Part shown: positions 23,283 to 35,240 of the stretch, piece after piece
How the letters are laid out: the number at the start of each line of letters is the position of its first letter
How positions within the stretch are numbered: position 1 is the stretch's first letter
Source of the DNA: Marisa cornuarietis
Lineage: Eukaryota; Mollusca; Gastropoda; Architaenioglossa; Ampullariidae
Reading direction: 5' to 3'
Length of the DNA stretch: 64,000 bases
Assembly: GCA_004794655.1 (NCBI GenBank)
Contig: SMMW01000042.1
Span: 3,954,501-4,018,500, forward strand
Program-made: the position numbers and the translations under genes
The notes under the pieces: generated by a model
Seen by the model: the letters and a program-made list of their open reading frames with translations, nothing else
The model's database searches: none
Told to the model about the DNA's origin: nothing

Positions 23283-24382
23283 AGTTATCTATACTGTGAA
23301 AAATAAGAGCTGCTACAAAGACTCTTAATAAGATTGCTTGCTTAACATTTCTCACACTTTTTTCTTACTGTTTTGGTTTATCATGTAGGAGACTATATAT
23401 AGCCTCAATACTCTATACTGTAGGAGATTGTATACATTCAACTCTGGATACTCGAAGAGAACACTCGATTTTGAATACTTGTGATGCAACTTCCCACAAC
23501 AGTGGAAGTGTTTAGTTTCAGACCATGTCTAAATATCCTCATTCCGTTGACGGATGCGCAGGTTCTGTTAAGTGGCAACGTTCAATAGGACAAGTCGATG
23601 TCGCCAATGTGTACAGGGGATCATCAAGCATGAGCGATGATCGTCGTCGCGAGGGGAGGAAAGCTGTGACCACGATGTAGGCACCTAACCTCGTATAAAC
23701 GCCAATAACAACGATTACAAGGAAGGCGCAGAGCAGGTAGGGTGACCTGCCCTCGTCACAGGCTGACTGCGCACGTGCGCGTAACAAAATGTTGTATTTA
23801 CTTGCGCAGTTTGAAATGAGAGATTGGATTGAGGCACCTGCACACCAGCATTTCTTCCGTGATTCCAGCTTAAGTGTCAGAAAAACTTAATACACAGTTA
23901 TCCAATTATTATATGTTAACAATGAATGCCTGGTGGTCGATATAACCACACCCGCTTGTTTGTTTGTCGGTAACAGATATTTCTGGGAGGTAATGGTAGC
24001 CCGCTCTACATACTTGCCCCTACGGGCCTGAAAATTTCGCGCTCTTAGTAGACAGCGCAAACACCAGCTTGTAGTAGACAGTGAACACACCCCCTTCAAG
24101 CTCATAATAAGGTATTCACTGTAAGTAATAATGTTTTTCTTGTTTTATTTATCAAGTTCAACGTACATCTTTCTTAGACTAGCCACCTCGCGTAGAAGCA
24201 GCTGTTGGTCGACAGCTTGTCTGGTGGCGACTGATTTCTGGTCATTTATTCTTCCCGCCGTGTCCCTGTAGGACATATCTAGCAGGCCAGTACCAAAAAA
24301 CACAGAAAGATCCCCACGTATACATCAAACACTACAGAAATGTCCAAAGAACCAGCCGTCTGGAAGTAGCGGGACTGCTCAC
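23283..24382. other. Non-coding stretch, nothing recognised
   Basis: Short frames only. ATATATAGCCTC and similar AT-rich tracts occur. No family recognised. Confidence 0.45.
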
Positions 24383-24458
24383 CTGGCGACGGCCGATACA
24401 TTTTCCTCGGGGAAACCAGCCCATAGTCTAGGTCTGTGTTAAAGCTTTTGTTCCATAG
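24383..24458 (-). CDS. Candidate internal exon, unknown gene
   Basis: On the minus strand ATGTTATTCTTCAG is followed by a 76-bp block with only one open frame, ending at CGCCAG|GTGAGC, a strong donor. The segment contains FNTDLDYGLVSPRKMY. It begins in phase 0 and ends in phase 1. No family was recognised. An exon this short with good flanks can arise by chance. It is recorded because flanks and composition are better than for most such blocks here. Confidence 0.22.
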
Positions 24459-26319
24459 CTGAAGAATAACATGATGTGAAAATATGTTGAAATTTTACGA
24501 GTTAAATATGCAATACGTTTTAGGAACATAGGGCGTTGTCCTGTCAGGTAGTGGTACACTGTACAGTCGAGGTACCCGGCGATAATAAGTCTTTGTCAAA
24601 CCACAATGTAGCAGCTCCATGTAACTCATGTAACTCCACTCAACCAAACAACTATGTAGCAGCTTACTGAGAGAACAATAAAGTGCTAAGCGCCATCTTC
24701 TGTGTAGAGGGCATAACTATGTGTTTGATATAACTACTGAGGCTCTCGATGATCTTTGTCAAACGTTTGACACATGTTTATGAAACATTGACAAAAAAGT
24801 CCTAAAAATATACATAATTGACAACGTGTATTCAATTAATGAGGTTCTTTAGGTGCGCGACGTAGGTGCAAAACATACCAAACGAATAAAACCATTCAGT
24901 GGCTGCTAACTACACGTCACAAGCTCGGCAGCTGATAAACGCTGATAACAGAAAAAGGCGACCGGTCTGATAAGCGGACAGACGGAACGACGTCACGGTC
25001 TTCACGTGACCGACACATGGCGCTAGCACAACTATTCCTGCTATGTGCAAATCTGAATGAGGCTAGTCATGCACCATTGCACCGTATTACCTGTGACGTA
25101 CTGGCTACAGCGTATTGATGCTTTGTTACCGTTATTTTCACGGGCTGTTTTCAACTGCTCAGGCGCTGCCAGCATCGATAAAGGCATTTAATTATCATTT
25201 TGCTAATCTAACGCAGCCAGCTGTACTGATTGCCCGTTTGAGATACACGTTCAGGACTATCAAACAGTCTCCATGCAATGCCTACACGGTTATTTTTCTT
25301 TTTCCCCCAACCCCCCCCCAACCCTCCCCTCCCTTTTTCTTTGTGTGGGGTAATATAAAATGTTTTTGCTCTGGAATATTTCACTATAATAACTGTAGCG
25401 CTCGCTTGATCAGACTGTTAATTTTTACTTCAAAGCATTCGTCCCACATGAAATGTTTCTTATTGTGATTTGTCCGGCTATTGCGCTCCGTGTTGTGAAA
25501 AAACACATTCGGATCGACAACTCCCACGCACAGTAGATCGATAACGGTAATAAACAAAACATGGGAGTGAGAGATAATTGAAAGAATGAATCATACACAG
25601 ATGTCAGGTAAATAATACGTTTTGATTCTAGAGCAATAACTATTTTACGCATGGTAAGTTTCGAACCAAAGACTAAATGAGGTGATCTAAGTTTCCGCTT
25701 TGCACAATGACATGCGCTGGTAAAAACAGACGAGATGCGCTTCAGTGACAGAACATACAACAGGTTTCTGAACCTAACAGCATCATCATCTCGTATTACT
25801 TGGCATCTGAACAAATAATGAAATAAAGCATTTTTATTTTGATTAACATTTTTATTTTGAGTGTGAACAGCTATCTTGGAGACTGTCATGAACAGCAGAA
25901 ACGATATCTCATTTTTATGTCTTAATTTAAAATAATCCATCTTCAACTACAACAAAAAAAGTCTGCAAAAACAAGACCTTCGTTGGCTTCTGACTTAACA
26001 ATGGACTAAGAGGATTAAGAATAACCAGTCTGACCTCCAGTCTGTCTTCCAATAAGAGTTCACCTGAACCCATCCCAGCTGCAGACTGCACATAAAAGCA
26101 TCACTGTAGCGGATTCCTGAAAAGGTGAAGATGGTATTCTGCGGGAGAAAACTGTGACACATATGAACCTAGTTTCCTCTCTGCCTCTTTCTATTAAATA
26201 CCGACTAAAATCATCATCTATATTTATTTTGTTTTGAAGGCCATTTGAACGATGTTCCTTAGTTGGTGATGGAAGGAGCCACAGACACGTGGTTAGTATT
26301 AGAGACATCGGAGAAGATT
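24459..26319. other. Non-coding stretch; one weak exon-like block
   Basis: Near 25091-25165 (-) a GTCACAG|GTAATA donor follows blocks open in two frames. Depending on the acceptor chosen they read KITVTKHQYAV or NKASIRCSQYV. Neither is established. A 173-codon minus frame at 25425-25946 is the longest non-repetitive open frame in the window, but has no recognisable domain and no supporting signals. Confidence 0.4.
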
Positions 26320-26560
26320 ATCGCGAGTTCTGAAGTCTCTGCCGCTGTACCGGAACCTGCGTCTGTTGTTGCCTTTTCAAAGCCTGGCCATCTGACCTAT
26401 GACACCCATCTGACCTTTGTCAGTCCCACCATGTCCCACTGATATCGATTTAACTCACGAGTCAGTTCTTTCTCGTTACCACACTGGTACAATGTGCGAA
26501 CGTTCCACGTCCATTCTCTCAACCTTATAGTAATTCGGCTCCTCCTTGAAATTTGCCTGT
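26320..26560 (-). mobile_element. LINE endonuclease-domain fragment
   Basis: Minus-strand translation from about 26558 gives RRSRITIRLREWTWNVRTL, then LYQCGNEKELTREL, NRYQWDMVGLTKVRW and, after a stop and a short duplication, GFEKATTDAG. This is the N-terminal part of the APE-type endonuclease of a LINE, which includes the conserved WNVRTL strand, the D-(I/M)-(I/V)-GL strand and the catalytic-side E-V-R-W motif. Here that last motif reads K-V-R-W, so the catalytic glutamate is lost. GGTCAGATGG is repeated at 26393-26402 and 26409-26418, breaking the frame. It is an inactive remnant, probably of the same broad LINE group as the other two fragments. Confidence 0.85.
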
Positions 26561-27186
26561 GGGGGGAGTGGGATCGTTGTTGAGCCTGGAGTCGACCAGT
26601 CTAGCATGGTATTTCATTTCCTTTGTCTGCCCATGTCATGCCTCTAGTCTTATACACTAGGTGGTTCCCTTATCCTCTCTAATAAGACGACAGTCGAGAT
26701 CGTTCAACTGAAGTGATGTCTGCTCTTTCACCAACGAAATCCTTCGCCCTGTGATGCCGTGTTAACATCACGGTTTGCTGTAGGAGTTTACTCCCTTAGT
26801 CTTTGCCTTTCCCAATATTAACAGTAGAGTCATTAACCCCTGACTGTGGGTGATGATCTAGTTGCAAAGGTAACTCTGAAGCTCTCAGTCATCAGAAGTT
26901 AATTTGTAGGAAATGTTACCTACTTACACTTAGTTTCAAGAGAAAACAAATGATACGTGTGTAGACTCAAACCTTTTTCCCTTTTGAGAACTGGCTTTAG
27001 CAACTTGCTCAAATGGAGGAAAAGCTCTAGATCATGAGGATACACAAAAAATCTTCAGCACATACTATGAATGGCTGACAACATTTTGGATGAATGTAAA
27101 AGCAGGTGAAAGGACGTGAGTGCACCTCTTTCCACTCATCACTTCATAGGAGAACCATTACAACCGCCATTTTGCCCTTTAAGGCA
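26561..27186. other. Non-coding stretch, possible LINE 5' region
   Basis: If the minus-strand endonuclease fragment kept its upstream part, it would lie here. No recognisable sequence supports that. Otherwise nothing seen. Confidence 0.35.
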
Positions 27187-27354
27187 ATAGGGACATGTGA
27201 TTAACATCTATAAATAACATGGTAGCCTATAGGGACAGGGGATTAACATCTACTCGTAATATGGTAGTCAAAAGGGACATACGATTAACATCTATAAATA
27301 ACATGTTAGTCTATAGGGACAAATGATTTACATCCATAAGCAACATGGTTTCAG
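27187..27354. repeat. Minisatellite, four units of 42 bp
   Basis: The GGGAC anchor occurs at 27190, 27232, 27274 and 27316, exactly 42 bp apart. Each unit continues with ATTAACATCTA or a variant, then AACATGGTAG or a variant. Divergence between units is about 10-25 percent. Confidence 0.93.
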
Positions 27355-28017
27355 GAGCGTATCAAACGAACGAGAACTCAAGAAGTAATAGGACGACAAA
27401 CTAATGTCCAAATAAGTGTTATGACTGTGACCACCTTAGCTACGACAACTAGAGCACACAAGAGGCCAATCGCTGACCGTCTGCCCGTATTTCCCTTTCC
27501 GCTGGGAGCTCAAACTGTAACATGGTTGGCAGCTCATGTATAGGTCATGCCAAAACCGATAAAAATGCAACAAGATCCACGTAGTGTGTTGCTCCAGAAA
27601 GACCTCAAGATACTGGCTAAAGTTCTCCGAAACTGGAACCATGGTAACGGAGTGTGACCTGCAAAGGCATATAACACTGCTGATACAGTTCTATCTGATG
27701 GTAGAAAACATCAGACGCGTCGAGGTCCACTTAGAAGTAGCACCACATTATTTTCCTGTTCAGAAAGTAAGGCTTGTGTTCATGTTAGGAGAGTTTCTTC
27801 GCTTATTCTTTTCCCTTATCAGTTCAAGTTCTTGAAACTTTCCAAGAATAAATACATTAAAATCCTAAATGACATATACCATTTCCCAAAACCTTTTTAA
27901 ACAACACATATGCTTTCAAAAGTTAATATATATGAACCACGCGTACATCAAAGACAAACTTTAATCAATAATAAATCGATAATAAATCGATTGAAAATCG
28001 AGGAAAGATACTATTAA
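27355..28017. other. Non-coding stretch, nothing recognised
   Basis: AT-rich. A small direct duplication of ATAAATCGAT occurs at about 27970-27990. Confidence 0.45.
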
Positions 28018-28370
28018 TTGCATGTGAGCATTTTAAATACTCTATATAACTTGAGATATAACCACGACGTATGCTTATACGAATCACTAAATGGAATATG
28101 TCTACAAATCGTGTGGACTGCAAACCGCAGCATTTCTGTGACGTCGTCTTCGAGCCACAATGACCAGGCGATTTGCACCTCATTTACTGCTGTTTTCTTG
28201 GCAACGATGGCTTTGCTTTCATGTCACTCCAAAGTCCTGACGGGTTTTTCTTGACTTATCTAAATGGAAATCTCGCCTTGTCTGCCGATTGTCAAACGCT
28301 CACACGATCCGCTGGGAAAGGATCATTTCAAAAGCAGCCAACGGGAAGAGAACTTCGCTGTCCCACTTAA
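28018..28370 (+). pseudogene. Frameshifted beta-trefoil-like fragment (tentative)
   Basis: Two overlapping plus frames join across a one-base shift near 28190-28200. The upstream frame contains VCLYESLNGICLQIVW and ends in TSFTAVF. The downstream frame continues GNDGFAFMSLQSPDGFFL then TYLNGNLALSADC, ending at a stop (28368-28370). The spacing of hydrophobic strands, the SPDGFFLTYLNG turn and the L.L.. strand resemble one and a half repeats of a beta-trefoil, as in FGF-like or fascin/AbfB-like proteins. There is no clear acceptor upstream and the frame is broken, so a decayed gene copy is more likely than a working exon. The similarity is by eye only. Confidence 0.22.
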
Positions 28371-30600
28371 TAGGTTGTTCTCTGCATGCACACCTTGTTT
28401 ACTTTGACTTCAGAGTTTGGGAAGGTAAGGCAAAGGTAGGTGGTTGGTAAGGGGAGGGTAAAATTTGCTTGCTTGTGCGCGCGCAATCTGTTCAAAAACA
28501 GAGTTTCTCTTAAAAGTCGCTGGCAAGAAAACTTCAGAAAGAGGGATCTGTTTGGTCTGGTTTCACCCGCTAGTTCTTTTTCTGTCCTTTGCCTAGGATG
28601 CAATAGCGGAATCACGAAATTTCAGCAGCATATATCGTCAAGGAAGAAAGAGAAGAGAACGATATCTTTGAAAGACATTCAAAAGGAAATAGTAAAAAAG
28701 AAGACGAGCAAGCGACTTTGCTTCTTATCATGTCGTTATGGTCAGAAGAGGAGGGATAAACAGTTAATATGAAGAACTTTCATTATGTACTAACTGAAGT
28801 GTCTTTATAACTGAAAATCTGTTAAAATCTTGAAATTGAAATGAGATTGAAATTAAAAAAATTATTGTATTGGTCTGTTAGATTGGTGCGCCACGATCCC
28901 CGAAATCTGCTCAGTGCAGGCAAAAGTCAGCCAACAGTAACGGAGAAGAAGTCGGCACTTTCTGTTCAAAAAGTGTAAGACGACACTACTATACGGAGAG
29001 AAGTCTAAGATAACACTGTTATATGATGGTAAGGCACGTCCACCAGTGTTGTCTGCCGTCCATCAGATGCCTTCAACAGCGACGTCTTGGCGAAGGCCAA
29101 CATGTTCAACATTGTAACCATACTGTTGACCAAATATGCCCAGCATTGTAACCACACAGATGGGATGGACAGGTCATATTATCAATGGAAGACAAACGCA
29201 AATTCAAAGCTATCTTTCTTGGTAAATTTTGCAATGAAGAACACACAAGAAGTGCCTCTTGTAAGCCCTTCAACGACCAACAATCGCGAGTTCACGAGGA
29301 CAATATTGAGTTGAACCCGCTGGAACAAGTTGCAGGACTTGCAGCACAGAACGAGAAAAAAAGACAGCCGGCCTCCAACTCACATCTCCCAGGTAGGAGA
29401 CGTCCAGCACCATATTTCCCAAAGAAAGAACTGTCCTTCTCAGCCATCAGTGAACAGGCAATCGTCAACAAACCGGCAACTTCTAGTACTCTTCCAGACC
29501 ACCCTACTACTTCTTACTATTTCTGCACAATTTCTACTATTTAAGCGACTTGACCTCCTCCTGTAAAAGTCTGCATACGTGACGAACAATGAAATGTTAT
29601 GCAAACCACGTGCGTTCTGCTGACCTTGTGTGTCGGTTGGATGCATGCTACGCTGCAGCTCGAGTGAAGCTGCTGTCCCAAGGGTAGGGGCTGGGGTCCA
29701 ACAGTTGTTTCAACAATCCATACAGACTCTATGGGACGGGTTCGACAATTGATCTTCTACAGTACATTGCGGCAAATCAGTTTGTCAGCTAACCTTTCGC
29801 ACGCTCACCGTTTGATCAGACTCATGAATAGAACGTGAGTTTATCCTGGTTGGACCCAGGATGCTGCTTAACACGGCGCCTACATCTGCGGACGAGGCAC
29901 ACAGGGGACTTGAAAACAAGTTGTCATTCATAGATGCGTTATAGCAGCAACGAAACCCTCTCTGTTCCCAGTTAACCACTCTTCTTTCTATCCAAACATC
30001 TCGTCCTGACCTTCACCCTTACCCTAACACTATGATAACCCATTTGAATCCTATACTTCCGCCACCGAGAGATAGAGAAGAAGAAGAATGACGAGCAGGA
30101 GTAAGATACACACGAGAGGACAGAAAGACAGGAGGAAAGTTAGAGAGATATGGACATGACTGCCTCCCTTCGCCACGACAAAAATGAAAACAGAAAACAG
30201 AAAAGAATAAAGCCTATTCATCCCCATTAATACAAGTCCCAGCTGATACCGCTGACCCTCCGGATATGTACAAATCTGCTTGTTTTTCGCTTCATGGTTA
30301 GCGAGCCAGCGATAACAGATCTGCACGGTTTGGCACTTTCTTATTTGGGTGATTTCTGTCAGTGCTTGATATTCACCTTAGTCTGAATTATGCGTGACAG
30401 AAACCCTAGAGACACAGCACCACAGCAGCCTGCTAATGGCGTGCTGATGTTCACCAAATCCCTGTGTAACACAACTACTCCTCTTTCTCTCTCCCCTCCC
30501 TCGCTCCCTGCACCTTGTCCTCTGTGTCACGTGGTGTAAAATCACGCTTCTCTCCTGTCGTTCCTTCCACCTGTGTATCTGTGGGAAAATGTGTTCTGTT
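28371..30600. other. Non-coding stretch, nothing recognised
   Basis: Frames at 28440-28772 (lysine-rich) and 29185-29544 are 110-119 codons long, without domains. The overlapping frames contradict each other. No repeats of note. Confidence 0.45.
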
Positions 30601-32216
30601 TAAATGGTGTTGATGTTGGTGTTGTGCGAATCTCGAGGCGGCACCGACTTTCCAGCTTCCCAAGACAGCGTTCGTGCTTCCAGTGTTGTAGGTCAGGGGC
30701 AGGTAGCTCCATCTCTCAACAAGCCGCATTCATTAGCCGTCCATGTTGCACTACCGTCCCAAGGGCGGCGATCGAAAAGCAATAGCAGTCATGACGTCAT
30801 CAAAGCAAATGTTTTCGCGCATGCGCAAAAGGCCATGTACCGATGCAGCGACTAGTTGTTAGACGGATTCTTTCAGAGTACACGCACCCTGGACCGGCAA
30901 GGGATGCCAAGCCCTGATCCATGTCAAGGATGGGCTGCAGCGGCAGAACATTTCAAGTTGCGGGTCGGGAGGGGATGAAATGTCAATGGCAGGGTCACGA
31001 CACGAGCTGATTTTGTTGCAAAGTCGCCTATGTAGTGTCCTTTATTTTCGCCAAAGTCGTGACAGTCTGGCCGGTAACCATTTCAGTATCAAATGTCATT
31101 TTGCTGAAACCAACACTGTAACACTGTTTTTTGCTGTAAAAATTCTGTTGTTCTTTCTAATCAATTAAGTTTGGTCCACCTCCAGATCGGGTATATGTCA
31201 GTGGAAGCTTGTGTGAAGCCATAAAACTTCTACTCTCATTGGAAATAACAAAATAATCTTGTCCGTTTGCGACCAGAAGCGTTCTTGAAACTGGATTGTC
31301 TAACCTGACAATGTGTTTACCTCTGACCTTTGGAAGAAACAGTGATTGCGGTATTTCTCCAGGATCTTTTGTGAAGAAAATATGATGAAATGAACGAAAG
31401 TGTGACAGGTATTCTTAATCGCAAACGTAAATTAAACGAGTCCATTGGTAACAGCGCTTCATGCATCGCAGACAAATCAGCGATAAGTGTCGTTCAGTCA
31501 CTACAACACTAGAGAAGGGAATGCCACTTGAACGTTGCGCGTGCATTCCCCTGCTGCTCTCAACATTACATCTTAACATCAAACCGACAAGAGGAAAAAC
31601 TCTCGTGTCTCTGTCCTCTTCGCCGCTGATCTATCGAAGTTCAATCCATTTGCTTCCTGCTGCTCTGTAGATGTGTCGATGTGTCGATGTGCGGCACCCT
31701 ACATGCGGTAGTAAAAGCAGACTTGGTGACCTCTTCAAAAAATATTTTTGACGAAGGAAGGGCTTATGCCGCTGAAAAGTGATGGGGAAGAAAACGTTTG
31801 TGGTTATCGGATGTATTGATGTCTACTACATGAGAATATGCACCTGTACAGGATACTAGAGACAGAATCTCATGCCTGCACGCACACAGACAACGCACAC
31901 ATACAAACAAGCAAGGACCACATGCACGCACTTAGAAAACAAAGGAAAAAACTGTCCTCATTTTGGGTCGCCACAAAATACTCCCAATATCGTGGCGGGG
32001 AGTGTGTAGTACTCACTGGCAGTCATGGCAGCCCCTATTTTATTCCACCTTCCTGCTAATCCTCAACAGCCATGTGGCTGGTATGCGGCTTTCTATGGTG
32101 TCATTCCCAGGTTAATCCCAAACTTGTTTTTACTCCAACGAGCTGCAGCTTCAATATAATGCAGCAGCAAAAAGGAACACCACAGGTATAATAATGTAGT
32201 GCAATCTTGCTACCAC
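30601..32216. other. Non-coding stretch, nothing recognised
   Basis: A mildly CpG-rich part lies at about 30640-30960, with TGACGTCA at 30791. There is no coding evidence. Confidence 0.4.
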
Positions 32217-32232
32217 GGGGTTAGGGTTAGGG
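32217..32232 (+). repeat. Two telomere-type TTAGGG units
   Basis: GGGGTTAGGGTTAGGG contains exactly two TTAGGG units (32221-32232) after a G4 run. Mollusc telomeres are TTAGGG repeats, but two copies is within chance expectation or a repair scar. Confidence 0.6.
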
Positions 32233-34546
32233 CATTTCGACTATCGCGAGATCGAGCGAGACAGAAGTAAATGTGTCCCACATCTCCACTAAGAGCTTGC
32301 ACGCTGGCTTTTAGTCTAAATTAAAATGAGGCATGCTGGTGGCAGATTGATTGTAAATTCTAAGTGAAATGTACGAAGCAACGGTAGAACCAATTCAATT
32401 AAATATGTGAGAAAGACACAGGTCTTGGATCATTATCATAGTACTCTTAGCATTTAGAATTTTAAATTTTACCTCTTACTTTCCTGTTCATAATTTTGCA
32501 CAAAATATTGAAAGTGGAAATAAACATTTGTGTCTAGCATCACTGCGAGTTTATAACAATGTGATTTAATAATACCCTGAGTTTTCTCCACCCCCCCCCC
32601 TTTCTGTCATGCTCACAGAAGACCACAATGCTACACCCAGGTTTAAAAACTCACGAAGGAGTGTTCTGTTGCAGACACCAACGAATTGTTTGTTTACGTT
32701 GAACATGTTCTCACCGGTCGAGAAATCATTATATACGCCGGTTTCATTAAAAAAAAGTATCCGCATATCTAGCAAAATAGCAGCTGTGATTTCCGCAAAT
32801 ACAATGTCGCTGTCCCTCAGTGAGTTCAGACTCTCTGGTCCTTTACTCAGAATTGCCCTCATCAATAAATATCAGCCCCTACACTTTAACGTACTTGCTG
32901 ACGTTGTGTTAATGAAATCAAATAATGTTCCAATATACATGATGGTGATTTGAGCAATGCACCTGAAATATTCTTCACAATACAAACATGCCTGCCTTGA
33001 TTGGATGCACTCTAGCAATGACATTCATGATTTATCCGTCCGAGTCTCGGTAAATTAGCTTCTGTATGTCGAAGAAAACTGGGATAAAAATTTCATTATC
33101 TGTGCAACGAACCAAAGAAACGGTCTAAAAGGACGTGTACACATCAGGTGCGGGACGATAACCCAGGATCAAACAGGCTCTGTTCTCTCTGACCTTTTCA
33201 AAGATGTCTAACATACATCAGTAGAGAAATTCAGCTTTATGTGAAATAGATGCTGTTGATTGTCAAGTTTGTGATCTTTAGAGCTCACGCATGCGCCAGA
33301 AAATGTATGAAATGGTGATGAAGTGGAAAGGAAAACTAACTTTAAGGGGAGAGGGAGGCAGCAAAGGGGATCAACTGTAAGGGCGTGAGTGCGTGCATGA
33401 TTACAGACAAAGAAATGGAGATAAACATGCAGGCATGATGGAGCAATAGCGACCTATTCAGAGAAATAAAATCCAAAATTACAATTTTTATTATCGCTCT
33501 CCTGAATATTCGGTGCTTACAAGCACATTGAGCTGCTGTTTTCCCTTTGTCTGACAGAGCATGCAGCCAGCCCCTAACGTGAATATCCCAAACTAGATTA
33601 ACCGTGTCATCAAATCCATTATCGTTGTAGTCCCGTCTTCCTCATTGTCATCAACATTGTTGTCATCGTGGTTGTCAATGTGTGCAAGTTATGAGCACGA
33701 TGATGAGTCACGATAACGTTTTTCTTTTTGCAAATCGTCTGACATCGTCAGTCATCGCCTTACATCAATTTAACTCGACCACATTACCGACAGCACTACC
33801 GATACTACCACTGCTATTACTACTTTTGCCGTTACAACTATCCCTGCTTTATGGAGGTCTCATAATACTTTCACTACTGTGTACGTATATGAGTATACAA
33901 TGCGATAAGCACATGGAAGAAATGTGCACTAGAACAATCCACAGACAGCACAATAGATCACCTCCAGCCTGAAAACAGAAGCATTATTTGACACCACACG
34001 ACTAAGTAAAGCACAAAAATTTGTCAGCAGCTCGGAAGAAAAGGTGCAGCTCGTGCGAGAACAAGACTTTTGGTTCGTAGCAATTTCACGGAACCTGCTA
34101 ATATTTCCTTTCTTGATCTGATAACCAATCAAGTTTCACCTCAATGGTCATGTGATCGTTTCGTGCTTCCTTCGAGTACAACCCAGTCTGTATCGTTTAA
34201 AGCAAGAACCTGGCAACCGGATGTAACGTCATCAGTCACGCGGGACGTCGCATATCGACGAAAGCAGTTTGTTTAAAACGACACGAGCGTAGCTTTACAC
34301 GAGTGGGCAAAGCGTAGTACAGATGATTAAAAAGAATGAATAAAAATAAACTGATTATCTTCATTTGATCTATGTCTGCTGCTTGCTATATACGTCACTG
34401 ACGAAAACCTTCAGACAACGTGCACATGCTAATTTTATTTTTTAGTTAAGCCTTTGACTCTCTGCTTTCACAGTAAAATTAGAGTGGACAGGGGTAAAGA
34501 AAATGGTGACATTTGAACAAGAAACGAACTTGAAAAATGAAGACAT
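32233..34546. other. Non-coding stretch, nothing recognised
   Basis: Frames at 32566-32865 (-) and 32609-32953 (+) overlap each other and show no domain. A loose ACT/CTA-rich tract occurs at about 33780-33860. Confidence 0.45.
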
Positions 34547-34621
34547 GTCAGTCAGTCAGTCAGTCAGTCAGTCAGTCAGTCAGTCAGTCAGTCAGTCAGT
34601 CAGTCAGTCAGTCAGTCAGTC
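34547..34621. repeat. GTCA tetranucleotide array
   Basis: About 18 uninterrupted GTCA units. Perfection over 74 bp suggests a young, length-variable locus. Confidence 0.96.
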
Positions 34622-35118
34622 TTAGTGTTTGACTTCCTCACGTAAAATCCTAGAAAAGCTAAATTAACTTCTCGCCCTACTCCGTTTCTGACAAACGATG
34701 TCTTCACGAATCGTTTGTGTAGCTGTCTGAACAAGCGTGGCTAGGCATAACTATTCTTTCTAAACCCCATCTCTGCCTTTAATGACGGACTCTTTAGTGG
34801 CAAGCAGCACATACTTATTTTCATTGATTGGTTTTGATTCGTGAACATGAGTTTCAGCATTTATATAAATCTGCGGTTACCTAAAAAACGCATTTTTTTC
34901 AAACGATGAAGGCGGATTAACCACGTGACTAACGGACAGCAGGTTGCCACACAGAGACAGACAAAAAGAGTCAAAGAAGAGAAGAAGGAAAAAAGAAAAA
35001 GTAAAGAGATAAGAAAAATTGATGACACAGGAGAACAGACAGGCAGGCAGGCAGACAGGCGGACGGACGAACAGACAAGACGAAATGAAGCATCTCCCTA
35101 AAAGACTCACCTGGTCAG
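34622..35118. other. Non-coding stretch with GACAGGC-type short repeat
   Basis: A short GGCAGGCAGGCAGACAGGCGGAC run lies near 35040-35065. Otherwise nothing seen. Confidence 0.45.
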
Positions 35119-35240
35119 GTGCAGACGAGTCCTTGCATGTTGCCGAATGCAGCAGCGAAACGCTTTGTGATGATGTTCACTGTCTCTGGCTGCGGTCTCT
35201 GAGAGATAGGGATCGTCAGCAGATTGGTTTTAGTCTCAAT
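35119..35240 (+). CDS. Candidate exon; integrin-alpha-like cysteine pattern, competing minus-strand exon
   Basis: The block lies between CACCTGGTCAG and AAT|GTAAGA and is open for about 40 codons (phase 1 in, phase 0 out). It contains HVAECSSETLCDDVHC then LRSLRDRDRQQIGFSLN. Cys-x5-Cys-x4-Cys, a Leu, charged residues and an alternating I-F-L strand recall the calf region of integrin alpha subunits. The match is by eye. On the minus strand, an equally good reading exists for 35112-35200: acceptor GATCCCTATCTCTCAG, donor GACCAG|GTGAGT, one open frame. Both cannot be real, and neither may be. Confidence 0.22.

Noticed and set aside
25425..25946. 173-codon minus-strand open frame
   Set aside because: No domain, no start context and no splice evidence. 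Composition follows the local AT-rich sequence.
32217..32232. Interstitial telomere
   Set aside because: Only two TTAGGG units. Too short to claim a telomeric origin.
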